Part shown: positions 19,301-27,554 of the stretch, piece by piece
How positions within the stretch are numbered: position 1 is the first letter of the stretch
How the letters are laid out: the number at the start of each line of letters is the position of its first letter
Source of the DNA: Candidatus Poribacteria bacterium
GTDB lineage: Bacteria > Poribacteria > WGA-4E > WGA-3G
Direction: 5' to 3'
DNA: 64,000 nucleotides
NCBI GenBank assembly: GCA_003635315.1
Contig: PYJD01000043.1
Location: forward strand, 1-64,000
Translations under genes and position numbers: made by a program
Notes under the pieces: generated by a model
Databases searched by the model: none
Told to the model about the DNA's origin: nothing
What the model saw: the letters and a program-made list of their open reading frames with translations, nothing else

Positions 19301-19535
19301 CGTAATGTCCGGTCATAGTCTTGTATCTGCATACAGCATCTTTCATGATGCGTGCGAGTACGTGATGTACACCTGGCGGGGCATTTGCAAAGGGTGGTCC
19401 CTCCAAAAAGACAAAGGGTTGTGCGTGTTTATACATCTCCATACTTTTCTGGAAGATATCATTTTCACGCCAAAATTGAAGGATCTGTTTTTCCTTTTGA
19501 GCAAATGTGAATTGGGATGATACCTCATTAAACAT
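16392..19535 (-). CDS. ileS: Isoleucyl-tRNA synthetase, type 2 (IleRS2) with GVHH signature
   Basis: 1047 aa class I synthetase charging tRNA-Ile. The Rossmann start GPPFANAPPGVHHVLARIMKD is the eukaryote-like/type 2 form, KMSKS is at 593-597, and the CP1 editing domain shows TTTPWTLPSN. The C-terminus lacks the zinc finger of type 1 enzymes. The HIGH motif (HxGH) is replaced by GVHH (residues 55-58). GAGGA lies 8 bp upstream of the ATG. Expression appears controlled by the leader between 19556 and 19792: Ile-rich leader peptide, alternative hairpins and an intrinsic terminator ending 20 bp before the start. Confidence 0.95.
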   Translation of the reverse strand: MFNEVSSQFTFAQKEKQILQFWRENDIFQKSMEMYKHAQPFVFLEGPPFANAPPGVHHVLARIMKDAVCRYKTMTGHYVQRKAGWDTHGLPVEYQVEKQLNITNKAELEAYGVQNFIEKCKENVFQYKEDWDAMTERIGYWVNLDDAYITLSNDYIESVWWVLRQAWNKDLLYQGHKVQPYCYRCGTTLASHEVALGYQEVSDPSIFVRFPLKNKENTYLLVWTTTPWTLPSNVAVAVGENYDYVAVEQNGQNLILAKECLPTLFEDEPPKIVEIYKGYNLCDWEYEPLFDAGKHDQKAYYVVTGDFVTTTEGSGLVHIAPAFGQDDYDIGQKHNLPLIQLVGADGKFIPTVKDIWSGEYVKDADPKIIQNLDQRGLLFKASEYTHQYPFCWRCDNPLLYYARESWFIRTTAIRNQMLQHNQEINWYPEHIKNGRFGNWLENNIDWGLSRERYWGTPLPVWICDDCGHQHCVGSIEELKEIGNNVPDDIELHRPYVDDVTLTCHKCNGTMSRVLDVIDCWFDSGCAHTAQWHYPFENKELFEKAYPPDFISEAIDQTRGWFYSLLATGTLLYDKPAYKNCLCLELILASDGSKMSKSRGNTVDPWTILDNQGADAMRWYMFTASPPWTQRTFQLEGIDEALKKFMGTLQNVYSFFVMYANLEQVNVLDDAPPVAERATIDRWILSRLNSLIDKVRNDMENYHLTNAPRAIEAFVDDLSNWYVRRSRDRFWGAEAGQDKQAAYATLYEVLVTVAKLSAPFTPFLADELYRNLVCSLDPEAPLSVHLAPYPESDDSLIDTLLEDDMAFTRDVISMGHAARNRSNIKTRQPLADITIGGLSNTEKETVNRLASFILDELNVKSIVFTEDLDAFAQVTLKPNFKILGPKYGKGVQAIAKALATADTMQIKAELEANGSLQVEASGETYTLEESDIDVQTQNREGFFVEVDARKFVALSTELTHELILEGMARELVNKIQNMRKEADFNVSDRIKLTLNTESKIVAEAFETHQEYILSETLTTELTESPSESAFSLDQKLNGEPATLSVEQT

Positions 19536-19555
19536 GTGAAATTTCCTCGTGTGTT

Positions 19556-19600
19556 AAAAAAACAAAACGCCCCACTGAAATTGTGTGTCAGTGATGGGCG
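19556..19600 (-). terminator. Attenuator terminator in the ileS leader
   Basis: On the minus strand CGCCCATCACTGA (19600-19588) pairs with TCAGTGGGGCG (19578-19568): 11 bp with a 2-nt bulge and a 9-nt loop, followed by TTTTGTTTTTTT. It lies between promoter and ileS, so it must be read through for ileS to be made. Confidence 0.8.
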
Positions 19601-19626
19601 TGTCTGAATACTATTTTGTGCTTACA

Positions 19627-19713
19627 TTAGCCCGTCACAGCACGACGAATAGCGATAATAATTCGTATGGTGTGAAGGGCAGCATTGTGTGTTGCAAGCG
19701 ATTGAAAAAGCAT
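19627..19713 (-). CDS. Ile-rich leader peptide controlling ileS
   Basis: 28-codon ORF (ATG 19713, TAA 19629-19627) with an AGGAT ribosome site 5 nt upstream. Residues 14-24 read HTIRIIIAIRR: five of seven consecutive positions 16-22 are Ile, encoded ATA, ATT, ATT, ATC and ATT. Its first half carries the sequence that pairs with the region around its own stop codon, and that region in turn can pair with the 5' arm of the terminator. This is the layout of amino-acid operon leader peptides such as ilvL or pheM. Confidence 0.75.
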   Translation of the reverse strand: MLFQSLATHNAALHTIRIIIAIRRAVTG

Positions 19714-19762
19714 CGGTTATCCTGCAGAGTCGTCTACGATTTGATTTTGATCCTCTTAATGT

Positions 19763-19792
19763 ATGATACTACATGCTATGGGATATTGTCAA
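19763..19792 (-). promoter_or_regulatory. ileS promoter
   Basis: TTGACA (19792-19787) and TATCAT (19768-19763), spacer 18 bp, ~50 bp upstream of the leader peptide start. The predicted leader RNA is about 220 nt. Confidence 0.6.
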
Positions 19793-19800
19793 ATTTTTAG

Positions 19801-21720
19801 GTGTCTAAGTTATGCTACTAAAGAGACATTTTCAATTAGAAATTGTGTTAGAATTAATAGTCGTAAAATCAACTTTTAATCCTAATATGCGGACAACTAA
19901 TAAGGTGCACAGACAGACATTTAATCCTAAATTCCCTGATGATAAATTGTGAAAATGTTGTATTTTTCCCAGTGCGAAGAAGTGTCGAAAAAGTGAAAAA
20001 AGTTACACTTTTTCCTACATTCTGTAGGATTTAAATTGGTGTAAATTACCCCTCTAACCCCTGTCATAGACTGACTTCACTCCACTTTTAATTAACTTTT
20101 TAAGAATTTGCAAAAAGTGTGATTTTGTGTTTTTGTTGTCCTTACGGAATTTGACAATTTCAATCTGCATATTATAGTCGTTTTTTTGACATAAAGATTT
20201 TTTTGTATTTAGGACGTTTTTATGGGTATTCATCATTTATTCTCTAATTATTTGTTTCTCATTTCGGCAAGTTTCAGGTTTTTGCTTAACTCATCAAGTA
20301 GAATATTCTTATGAAACAACAGTCTGGTGAATGTTATTTATGCTAAACTTTAGAATAAATTAGACACTCCACAACGGGTGAGGGGACCTCCCCCTACGCT
20401 GGGTGGTCTTCGTCTACATCGAAATGTCTCATTAATTATTAACTATACTATAACATTCATACCTCTATTTTGTTGTGTTATGCCACTGTTTAATTCTTAA
20501 AATTGTCCAAACTATAGTATATGTTATGACTTACGTAAAAAATCTTTCCTTTCTTGCAGCATTGAAAGACAGGTTATGCTACAAAAGAGACATTTTTATT
20601 TAGAAATTTTGCATTATTGATTACTTTTTCGTTAATTTATTTTGGTTATCAATCTCCTTTCAAGTGTTTCGATTCGGTGGTTTAAAAAAGCGTCGAAAAG
20701 CGGAAAATGTTACACTTTTTGTCACATCGTGTGTCATTTATTTTCGATATAATTATGGCTCCCATACCGTACTACACTGGGTTTATTACCTTAAATATAT
20801 GAGAAAGTATAATTTTAAATTTTCTCATTTTTGTGTTATTTCTGTTTTGCACTAAATATTCACAATTGTTAATATATTGATTCAATTTGATTTCCAAACT
20901 TTGTATCAACCTTGTTACTCCAGTGGAGGGGTGGTGTAGTAGTACTTTCTTCTATTTTGTTTATGTAATTCGTCATTTTTATTTATACCATTTCAATTAA
21001 TTTTTGTCCCATTACCTATTGTTAGAAATGAAGCGGAATGTGGCACAAACTGGAAAGTTTATGCTACAAGAGAGACATTATATATCAGAAATGGTATTAT
21101 ACACCTTTAAAAATCTCTGTCCTTAGTTCTCAAATTCGTGAGGGATTCAAGGTTATCCTCGTTTTTTAGTTTTTCAAGTTTTTTTAGTCGGTTTTTAAAA
21201 TTTCCGATTTTGAAGTGCCTTGCAGTAAGTCTGGGCTTGTGTTCATAGCGTATGACTAAAAGCAGGTGAATTTTTTAAAATTTGAAAAACTTGAAAACTA
21301 TGTTTTCTTGTTAATTTGCTATATACCCAGAAAGGTATAAGGATTGCCTGATATTTGTCAGTTGAATTTTAATATCATATTTTATCATAACAAAATAGAC
21401 CTATGTTGCTTATATATCCTATATTACATAATACTATTATAACATTAGATGTCAAACATTTGCAACCTTATTTTTCACGTATGTAACTTTAGTTGTTAGT
21501 GTATATATTTTTCTTCATTATTTTTTTAGTTAGTTGGAAATATTTGCGTTTAGGCGTCGGATTGCGCGGATTAAGCGGACTACGCGGAACGCTTTTGGTG
21601 TATTTTAATTTTCTTTTTTTAATGGTGAGGGGGTTAATGGTTTTTGTTTGAATTGTGTATTTTGCGGAGGGGTGGGTTTGGGATGGATTCGGCGTGTTTG
21701 TAAACCATCCCACCTGTGAA
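19801..21720. other. 1.9-kb AT-rich region without genes, carrying three copies of a degenerate repeat
   Basis: No credible coding frame on either strand. A motif close to TATGCTACAAAAGAGACATT occurs at about 19812, 20574 and 21060, followed each time by a variant of ATTTAGAAATTTTG; a related copy preceded by CACAAACTGAAAGTTTG is at 32841. A second element (AAAGTTACACTTTTTCCTAC- and AAATGTTACACTTTTTGTCAC-types) occurs at ~20000 and ~20710 and, inverted, at ~61550. These look like decayed small mobile elements. Confidence 0.5.
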
Positions 21721-21730
21721 ATCTGAAGTT

Positions 21731-22612
21731 TTATTTTTCCGATTTTTCTATTTCTTGTAGAAATGTTTCAACGCTGGATGTTTGAACTGCTTTGCGATGT
21801 AGCTCTGATAAACGATCAAGGTCTTGAATGGATTCAAGGATTTCAGCTACGGGTGTCGTATCACTCAACGGAAAACGTTCTGTAAGAACAGATTGTATGT
21901 TCTTTATATAGACTTGAAGTGCACCCCGTTCAATGCCGCGCTGCATGATGATTTCGTAAAAAGGAGATTCTTGCATCATTCCCTCCGATATTAGTTTTTG
22001 AAAAAGATTAGGATCATAGTTTAGACTACCCAAGGTGGTTAACGCATACAGCAGTGTGCTCCGCGTTTGTGAGTCAACAGGTGCGGATTCTGTTCTTTCA
22101 ACACATTTCTGTAACCATCCTTCAGTGTTCAAGTCTACTGGTGGTTTCATTAATGGCGTGAAGGGCAACAATCCGACAGATGCTGATTCTAAATATGATT
22201 CACCCTCTAAATCTGCCAACCGTATCACCTGATACCTATGGTACAATCCAAACTGGTCATTTCCATAACTATAACCACCCGGATCGGTTTGCCCCGCATT
22301 TGAGCTTAAATATAGGACTACTGAATAGACTGGAAGTTCATACCGTAGTAAAAGTTCACCAGCATACGCGAGAACCCGTAACGGCATCGGTTTATCTCTA
22401 CTATCCTGGGTTTGGGCTTCTATATGAAGTATAACTGTTTCATTATTCCATAACACTTTAAATGTCATGTCGTTACGGTGGACTTTAACTGTTTGTTGCT
22501 CTGTGTCAAGTGTCTCTAAAACTTCAACATTGGTTGTATCAAAGGATAACATTGCGAATTCATCAGCAAATCTATCCATTAGATGTTTTACGATTTCATC
22601 GTATTGTGCCAT
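21731..22612 (-). CDS. Rpn/PD-(D/E)XK-type nuclease family protein
   Basis: 293 aa. The core ...TFKVLWNNETVILHIEAQTQ matches the (I/L)HxExQ motif of the PD-(D/E)XK fold in Rpn (recombination-promoting nuclease)/YhgA-like proteins, which are often multicopy and associated with horizontal exchange. The C-terminal half is helical (PVAEILESIQDLDRLSELHRK). A truncated copy of the C-terminus lies at 29031-29375, so this family is moving or being duplicated locally. Confidence 0.8.
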   Translation of the reverse strand: MAQYDEIVKHLMDRFADEFAMLSFDTTNVEVLETLDTEQQTVKVHRNDMTFKVLWNNETVILHIEAQTQDSRDKPMPLRVLAYAGELLLRYELPVYSVVLYLSSNAGQTDPGGYSYGNDQFGLYHRYQVIRLADLEGESYLESASVGLLPFTPLMKPPVDLNTEGWLQKCVERTESAPVDSQTRSTLLYALTTLGSLNYDPNLFQKLISEGMMQESPFYEIIMQRGIERGALQVYIKNIQSVLTERFPLSDTTPVAEILESIQDLDRLSELHRKAVQTSSVETFLQEIEKSEK

Positions 22613-22649
22613 GTAAAGTGCTATAACCTATCCAAAAAGTCTTCTATTG

Positions 22650-22679
22650 ATTATATATTGTGGGGATGAATGCTGTCAA
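22650..22679 (-). promoter_or_regulatory. Promoter for the Rpn-like gene
   Basis: Minus strand TTGACA (22679-22674), 18-bp spacer, TATAAT (22655-22650), ~38 bp before the ATG. Almost the same promoter is retained at ~29340-29375 upstream of the truncated copy. Confidence 0.65.
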
Positions 22680-22884
22680 GTTAAACCGTTTAGTTTTTGG
22701 GTGTTTGTTGTTGGGATGTCTGAATCGCCCAAATCAACGGTATGAATGTATGTAACAAAGGTGTAGTGAGTAGCGTAATTTCTATTGATATTTGATGATA
22801 TAGATAGGATTAATATACTCACGGGTTGGAAAGCTGGAGGGTTTGCCGCCAGTTTTTTTATTGCAGATGCGATAAGGAATTTTG

Positions 22885-23895
22885 ATGGAATATATAATAG
22901 AAACGGATCTGAATGCGATAGCGAAGAAAGCTTTGGCAGGTTCTGTAGTTCGTTTGGATGTGGAAAAACCGATTACTTATCCTGATTATGTCTCGGCATT
23001 TGATGTGGAAAAAACTGTACCGTATGCAGGAATAAAATCATCTGAGAATAGAATTCGACATCGTCTTCCTCTTTTTGAAATGAGTGGTGGTAGTGGGTTT
23101 TTCATAACAGAGCGTTTGATTGTTACCAACTTTCATGTAGCGGTTGGTGCCTACTCTATATTGGCGAAATTTGCTGGATCAGGTGGCGAGTTTCCGATAG
23201 AGGGTGTTGAGGCGTTTGATATAAGAAATGACTTGGTTCTTTTGAGGGTTGGTTGTGAAGGGATCCCGCTTCGTCTTGGGGATAGCGATTCTGTTGCGGA
23301 TGACGATGCGATTTGTGCTGTGGGTTATCCTGATGGGTTTGCTAATATAACTCACGGAACAGTTCATGGTACCCCGTGTTGCTGTGATCAAATTCAGATG
23401 AAGATAAATACGTCTGTAGGGAGTAGTGGGTGTCCAGTTATGAATGGTGTGGGTGAAGTTATCGGTGTTGATGTTTCTGGTGATGATGTTTACAGTTATG
23501 CTATTCCTGCTAACCAGTTACGCCGTCTTGTTGAATCAAAAGGGAAGGCTTTTACGCTAAAATCTTGGCATAAACACCCGTATGTTCGTGCTTTTATTGA
23601 GACGAAGGAGGGTGATATGAAGAGGCAGATAGGGTTGTATGAAGATGCAGTTATACACTATAATTTAGCGATTGATCTTAATCCAGTATTTGTTAAGGCT
23701 TTTGCGGGTAGGGCGGAGGCGAAATTTGGTGTTAGGGCATTTGATGAGGGTTTTGGGGATATATTGCGTGTTTTACGTTTGAATCGTGTGCCTTTTGGTA
23801 TTTCGAGCGTTGGTGCGTATTTTTCTTGGAGGCGGAATATTTTTCAGATTTCTGTTGTTCGTTTTTTTATGGGTTTGTATAGGAAGGTGTTTTAA
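22885..23895 (+). CDS. Trypsin-like serine protease domain protein with short TPR-like tail
   Basis: 336 aa from ATG 22885 (AAGGA upstream; an overlapping TTG is one codon earlier). Triad residues are visible as VTNFHVA (His), NDLVLLRV (Asp) and VGSSGCPVMN (Ser; the usual second Gly after Ser-Gly is Cys). After the protease domain one TPR-like unit (YEDAVIHYNLAIDLNPVFVKAFAGRAEAKF) is followed by a sequence rich in aromatics that no longer resembles TPR, so the C-terminus may have been lost by frameshift or by insertion of the minisatellite that follows. No signal peptide. It is related to the next gene. Confidence 0.75.
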   Translation: MEYIIETDLNAIAKKALAGSVVRLDVEKPITYPDYVSAFDVEKTVPYAGIKSSENRIRHRLPLFEMSGGSGFFITERLIVTNFHVAVGAYSILAKFAGSGGEFPIEGVEAFDIRNDLVLLRVGCEGIPLRLGDSDSVADDDAICAVGYPDGFANITHGTVHGTPCCCDQIQMKINTSVGSSGCPVMNGVGEVIGVDVSGDDVYSYAIPANQLRRLVESKGKAFTLKSWHKHPYVRAFIETKEGDMKRQIGLYEDAVIHYNLAIDLNPVFVKAFAGRAEAKFGVRAFDEGFGDILRVLRLNRVPFGISSVGAYFSWRRNIFQISVVRFFMGLYRKVF

Positions 23896-23906
23896 TGTAA
23901 AAGATA

Positions 23907-24147
23907 TAAGAGGATGTAATATCGGGGATCGGAATCCTATCGGGAACGGAATCCTATCGGGGATCGGAATCCCCTCCTACCGTAGAGGATGTAATATCGG
24001 GGATCGGAATCCTATCGGGGATCGGAATCCCCTCCTACCGTAGAGGATGTAATATCGGGGATCGGAATCCTATCGGGGATCGGAATCCCCTCCTACCGTA
24101 GAGGATGTAATATCGGGGATCGGAATCCCCTCCTACAGAAGAGGAAG
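23907..24147. repeat. 58-bp minisatellite built from GGGGATCGGAATCCCC hairpins
   Basis: About four tandem copies of a 58-bp unit (starting AGAGGATGTAATATCGGGGA and ending CCCCTCCTACCGT) fill the gap between the two trypsin-like genes; the last is truncated and ends in TCCTACAGAAGAGG. Each unit carries the hairpin repeat with its GTAGG motif read on the minus strand. Confidence 0.85.
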
Positions 24148-24154
24148 GTATGAG

Positions 24155-26524
24155 GTGCGACTGATGAGATTTAATCGAGGTTTTTTCTTTTCTTATAGTG
24201 TATTTTTTCTGACGGTTTTTGCTGCTTGGTTTCCGTATCTGGGTTTTTCGGATGATTCTGTGTCTGAATCTGATGTTGCTGTAGAAACTAAGGCAAAAGT
24301 GTCAACGGTCCGTATAGCTGGTGGTAACCTTTCTCGCTCGGGTGCTGGGAGCGGTTTTTTTATTGAACCGGATAAGGTTGTTACTAACCTTCATGTCGTT
24401 TTGGAACCGGGACCTATATATGTCAGGCAGGATGGTAATAAGGAAATCTGGTCTGTTGAGGGTGTTCTTGGGTATGATATGGATAATGATCTTGCGATCT
24501 TGAAAATCTCGGGTCCAGGTATTCCGCTTCCTCTGGCTGATAGTGATACGGTTAGAGTGGACGATATACTTTATGCTTCTGGTTATCCTGGTGGTGGAGA
24601 TTATAAGTTTACTAAAGGTGTTTTGCATGAATCTAATCCTAAAGAGAATTTATTTGAGACGACAGTCGTTACTTCCGCTGGGAGTAGTGGTGGACCGATG
24701 CTAAACATTGATGGAGAAGTAGTTGGTATTTGCGTGGGTGGGTCAGAATTGTATAGTTATGCGATTGTATCGAATGTGCTTAGGACTTTACTCTTACTAC
24801 AGCATGGGGAACAACATGAGGTAATACCGATAATTGATTGGTTTAAAAAGGAGGATGTGCGTGCGTATTCGCTTTACCAACGAGCGAAACGTAAACATAA
24901 TCTGAATGAGTTTAGTGGTGCAATAGTTGATCTTAATGAATCTATAACACTTGCTCCGAGTTTTGTAAGGTCCACTGCTGAACGTGCACATCTCCATTCC
25001 CATTTAGGTGATTTAGAAGTAATACAGGAGCGGATGATTAAAGCCCGGAAACATTATGAAGATGCCCTGAGAGATTATACAGATGCGATCAGAATGACTC
25101 CTGAAGATGATGTTGCTTATCATCGTCGGGGACATATGTATGCCCATTATGGTAAGGCTGAAGCGGATCAGGAGAATGTAGGTGTGGCTAAGAAACAATA
25201 TGAGGCATCGTTAGTTGATTACAATAGAGCGATTTCGTTAGATCCTGCGTTTGATGCGAATTATGCGGGTCGTGGTGTGGTAAGGTATTGGTTTGGAGAA
25301 CTTTATGCTGAACAGGATGATATGGTTGCGGCTCGTAAGTTGTATCAAGAATCTATCAATGATTTTAATGAGGCAATACGGTTGAATCCGATTGAAGATC
25401 AACATTATAATGGTCGTAGTTGGGTAAAATTTCTTTTTGGACAGTTAATTGAGGAAGAGGGTAACTTTTTTGCCTCTAAAGAGTATTTCAAAGATGCAAT
25501 GATAGACAGCGATAAAGCGATAGAATTGGATTCAAAGGTGGCGCACTCCTATTATAACCGTGGTGCGGTGAAGGCTTCATTGGGTCTTTATAAAAGTGCG
25601 ATTGATGATTTTGATGTAGCTTTGGAGTTGGAACCGGATTATAAGAAAGCGTATACGGATCGCGGTCAGGCGAAGGTTGAACTTGGACAACTTGAAGATG
25701 CGAAAGTTGACTCTTTGAAGGCTAAGCAGTGTATTGGTCAGGGTGTTGTATCAGTTGAGGAAATAGATAGGTCAGCAGAAGAGATGATATTAGTTCCTGG
25801 TGGTGCGTATGAAATGGGTAGTAAACAGTCTTATGCTGCGCCAGTGCATACGGTTTATGTAGATGCGTTTTATATTGATGCATTTGAGGTGACGAATGCG
25901 CAATTCAAGAAGTTTATTGATGCGAATCCTGAGTGGCGTAAAGGTAATATTGATCGTAAATATCATAATGGTCGTTATTTGCGTCTCTGGGATGGGGATA
26001 ATTATCCTGCGGGTAAAGGGAATCATCCAGTAGTGTATGTGAGTTGGTATGCGGCGATGGCGTATGCGTCTTGGGTGGGTAAACGTCTTCCGACGGAGGC
26101 GGAATGGGAGAAGGCGGCACGTGGTGGCGTTGTGGGTGAAAGGTATGTTTGGGGTGATGGGCGCGATCCGAATAAATCGAATTATGGGTATTATGACACG
26201 AATACGTTGCCGGTAGGTAGTTTTTTGCCGAATGGGTTTGGTTTGTATGATATGGGTGGTAATGTGTGGGAGCTGTGTTTGGATGAATATGATAAAGACT
26301 ATTATAAGGTATCGCCGAAAGAGAATCCGCTTTGTGGTGATATGGTAATGGGTGTTTTGTTGGTTGATTTTTTGGGTGTGAGTACGCGTCGTGTATCTCG
26401 AGGTGGTTCTTGGAATTCACCGGGTCCGGCTCAGACAGCTGACCGTGGTAGGGGTTTGCCGTCGAATACTAATGGTTGGGTTGGGTTTCGTTGTGTTCGG
26501 GATGGTATTCAATTTATTGATTAG
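24155..26524 (+). CDS. Trypsin-like protease + TPR repeats + FGE/sulfatase-modifying-factor-like domain protein
   Basis: 789 aa. Signal peptide or N-terminal anchor (FFFSYSVFFLTVFAAWFPYL) and then a trypsin domain with His (VTNLHVV), Asp (NDLAILKI) and Ser (AGSSGGPMLN). Residues ~240-530 are TPR repeats, several with 14-residue insertions (YNRAISLDPAFDANYAGRGV, FNEAIRLNPIEDQHYNGRSW, FDVALELEPDYKKAYTDRGQ). The C-terminal ~240 residues are an FGE-sulfatase domain (ILVPGGAYEMGS, EVTNAQFKKF, PVVYVSWYAAMAYASWVGKRLPTEAEWE, FGLYDMGGNVWE, VSRGGSWN, GFRCVRDG) without the paired catalytic cysteines of true formylglycine-generating enzymes. Start could be GTG 24155 (GGAAGG upstream) or ATG 24164. Probably an envelope sensor/processing protein; its substrate is unknown. 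Confidence 0.88.
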   Translation: MRLMRFNRGFFFSYSVFFLTVFAAWFPYLGFSDDSVSESDVAVETKAKVSTVRIAGGNLSRSGAGSGFFIEPDKVVTNLHVVLEPGPIYVRQDGNKEIWSVEGVLGYDMDNDLAILKISGPGIPLPLADSDTVRVDDILYASGYPGGGDYKFTKGVLHESNPKENLFETTVVTSAGSSGGPMLNIDGEVVGICVGGSELYSYAIVSNVLRTLLLLQHGEQHEVIPIIDWFKKEDVRAYSLYQRAKRKHNLNEFSGAIVDLNESITLAPSFVRSTAERAHLHSHLGDLEVIQERMIKARKHYEDALRDYTDAIRMTPEDDVAYHRRGHMYAHYGKAEADQENVGVAKKQYEASLVDYNRAISLDPAFDANYAGRGVVRYWFGELYAEQDDMVAARKLYQESINDFNEAIRLNPIEDQHYNGRSWVKFLFGQLIEEEGNFFASKEYFKDAMIDSDKAIELDSKVAHSYYNRGAVKASLGLYKSAIDDFDVALELEPDYKKAYTDRGQAKVELGQLEDAKVDSLKAKQCIGQGVVSVEEIDRSAEEMILVPGGAYEMGSKQSYAAPVHTVYVDAFYIDAFEVTNAQFKKFIDANPEWRKGNIDRKYHNGRYLRLWDGDNYPAGKGNHPVVYVSWYAAMAYASWVGKRLPTEAEWEKAARGGVVGERYVWGDGRDPNKSNYGYYDTNTLPVGSFLPNGFGLYDMGGNVWELCLDEYDKDYYKVSPKENPLCGDMVMGVLLVDFLGVSTRRVSRGGSWNSPGPAQTADRGRGLPSNTNGWVGFRCVRDGIQFID

Positions 26525-26640
26525 TTTTTGGCTTTCGGCTGTTGGCTTTCGGCTTTTTGTCTGAATCGCGGATAAGAGTTTTTTTGGTATGATAATGTTT
26601 TTGGTGAACAACTAATGGTTTGTGGTGCAAGGTATTGTAT

Positions 26641-27027
26641 TTATGTGGATGATTCAACAGGATGGTTGATGTTTGATTCCTCTGAGGTTGTTAATTGACT
26701 TGCCATATCCTTGTTTTGAACTTCTGTAATAGATTCAATTGAAAGTTGCCACCCGAATGCTTTTATAAGAGAAATAAGCGTGTCCAGATGTAAAGGTTCT
26801 TCATCAGATAGGAATTTTGTAAGTATATCTGGCGGTATTTCTGCTTTTTTTGCGACATCTGTAATTCCCCCTTGTGCTTCTACTACATTGCGTAATCCTT
26901 TCCTAAAGAATTGTGTATCTCCATCTACGAGGTATTCTTGGAGTGCGGTTTGAAGGTATCCCATGGCTTCATCTGGGTTGGTGAGTTTCTGTATCAGGAA
27001 TTCGTGCCATGTTGTTATTTTATTCAT
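26641..27027 (-). CDS. Antitoxin-like helix-turn-helix protein (addiction-module antidote/HigA type)
   Basis: 128 aa. The core FRKGLRNVVEAQGGITDVAKKAEIPPDILTKFLSDEEPLHLDTLISLIKAFGWQL matches the HTH region of the TIGR02684-type addiction-module antidote proteins (A...GIT..A...GI....L...LS....P.L.TL..L..ALG..L). The C-terminal tail is acidic and low complexity. No RelE/HigB-like toxin partner lies in the flanking 500 bp on either strand, so it is an orphan regulator or antitoxin. Confidence 0.65.
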   Translation of the reverse strand: MNKITTWHEFLIQKLTNPDEAMGYLQTALQEYLVDGDTQFFRKGLRNVVEAQGGITDVAKKAEIPPDILTKFLSDEEPLHLDTLISLIKAFGWQLSIESITEVQNKDMASQLTTSEESNINHPVESST

Positions 27028-27554
27028 TTTATTGACTCCTTATATTGTTTCCAATAGTCCTTCGCCCGTCTAATATCCACGGATTTCGCGGATAAGAGGG
27101 TTTTTTGATATTGTAGTGATTACTCAATATAGAATTGTATAATATTTTCATGGAATTTTCTACCATTTCAAGTTAATGTTCGCTAATTATGAATTTACGA
27201 TCCCATAAAGTCTTTGATTCAGATATATTAACTTAATACACCTTTCGCCCGTCTGGGGCTTTTTTTATTTGTTTGAATTGGGAGTTTACGGATTTCTCGG
27301 ATAAGAGGAATTTCATCTGTCAGAATTGTCTTGTTAGGGAGGTTTCAATCAACGGTATGAATACCATTAAGGCATTCACCGCAGTTTCAAACCGAACCTA
27401 CCAGGTGGTTTGGAGGATGTTAGGGAATATGGAATCAATGGTATGTGGGTGGTGGATGTAACTTTTTTATATGTTTTTCATTCTTACTTATAATGTTGGT
27501 TGAAATGATCTGTTATATGTACATTCATGATGCGTATAAAATGGAGGCAATGCC
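27028..27554. other. Gene-free 527 bp carrying repeat fragments
   Basis: Contains two CGGATTTC(G/T)CGGATAAGAGG elements (~27080, ~27290), one CACCTTTCGCCCGTCTGGGGCTTTT hairpin element (~27240; read in parts) of the kind that flanks the IS200-like gene at 33652, and a composite GGTATGAATACC/GGCATTCACCG plus TTTCAAACCGAACCTACC repeat (~27355-27415). No coding frame is convincing. Confidence 0.6.

Noticed and set aside
19556-19792. T-box riboswitch for ileS
   Set aside because: No T-box bulge sequence or specifier stem; the leader instead holds a translated Ile-rich ORF with alternative hairpins.
26641-27554. Complete toxin-antitoxin pair
   Set aside because: Only the antitoxin-like gene is present; flanking frames are repeat-derived.
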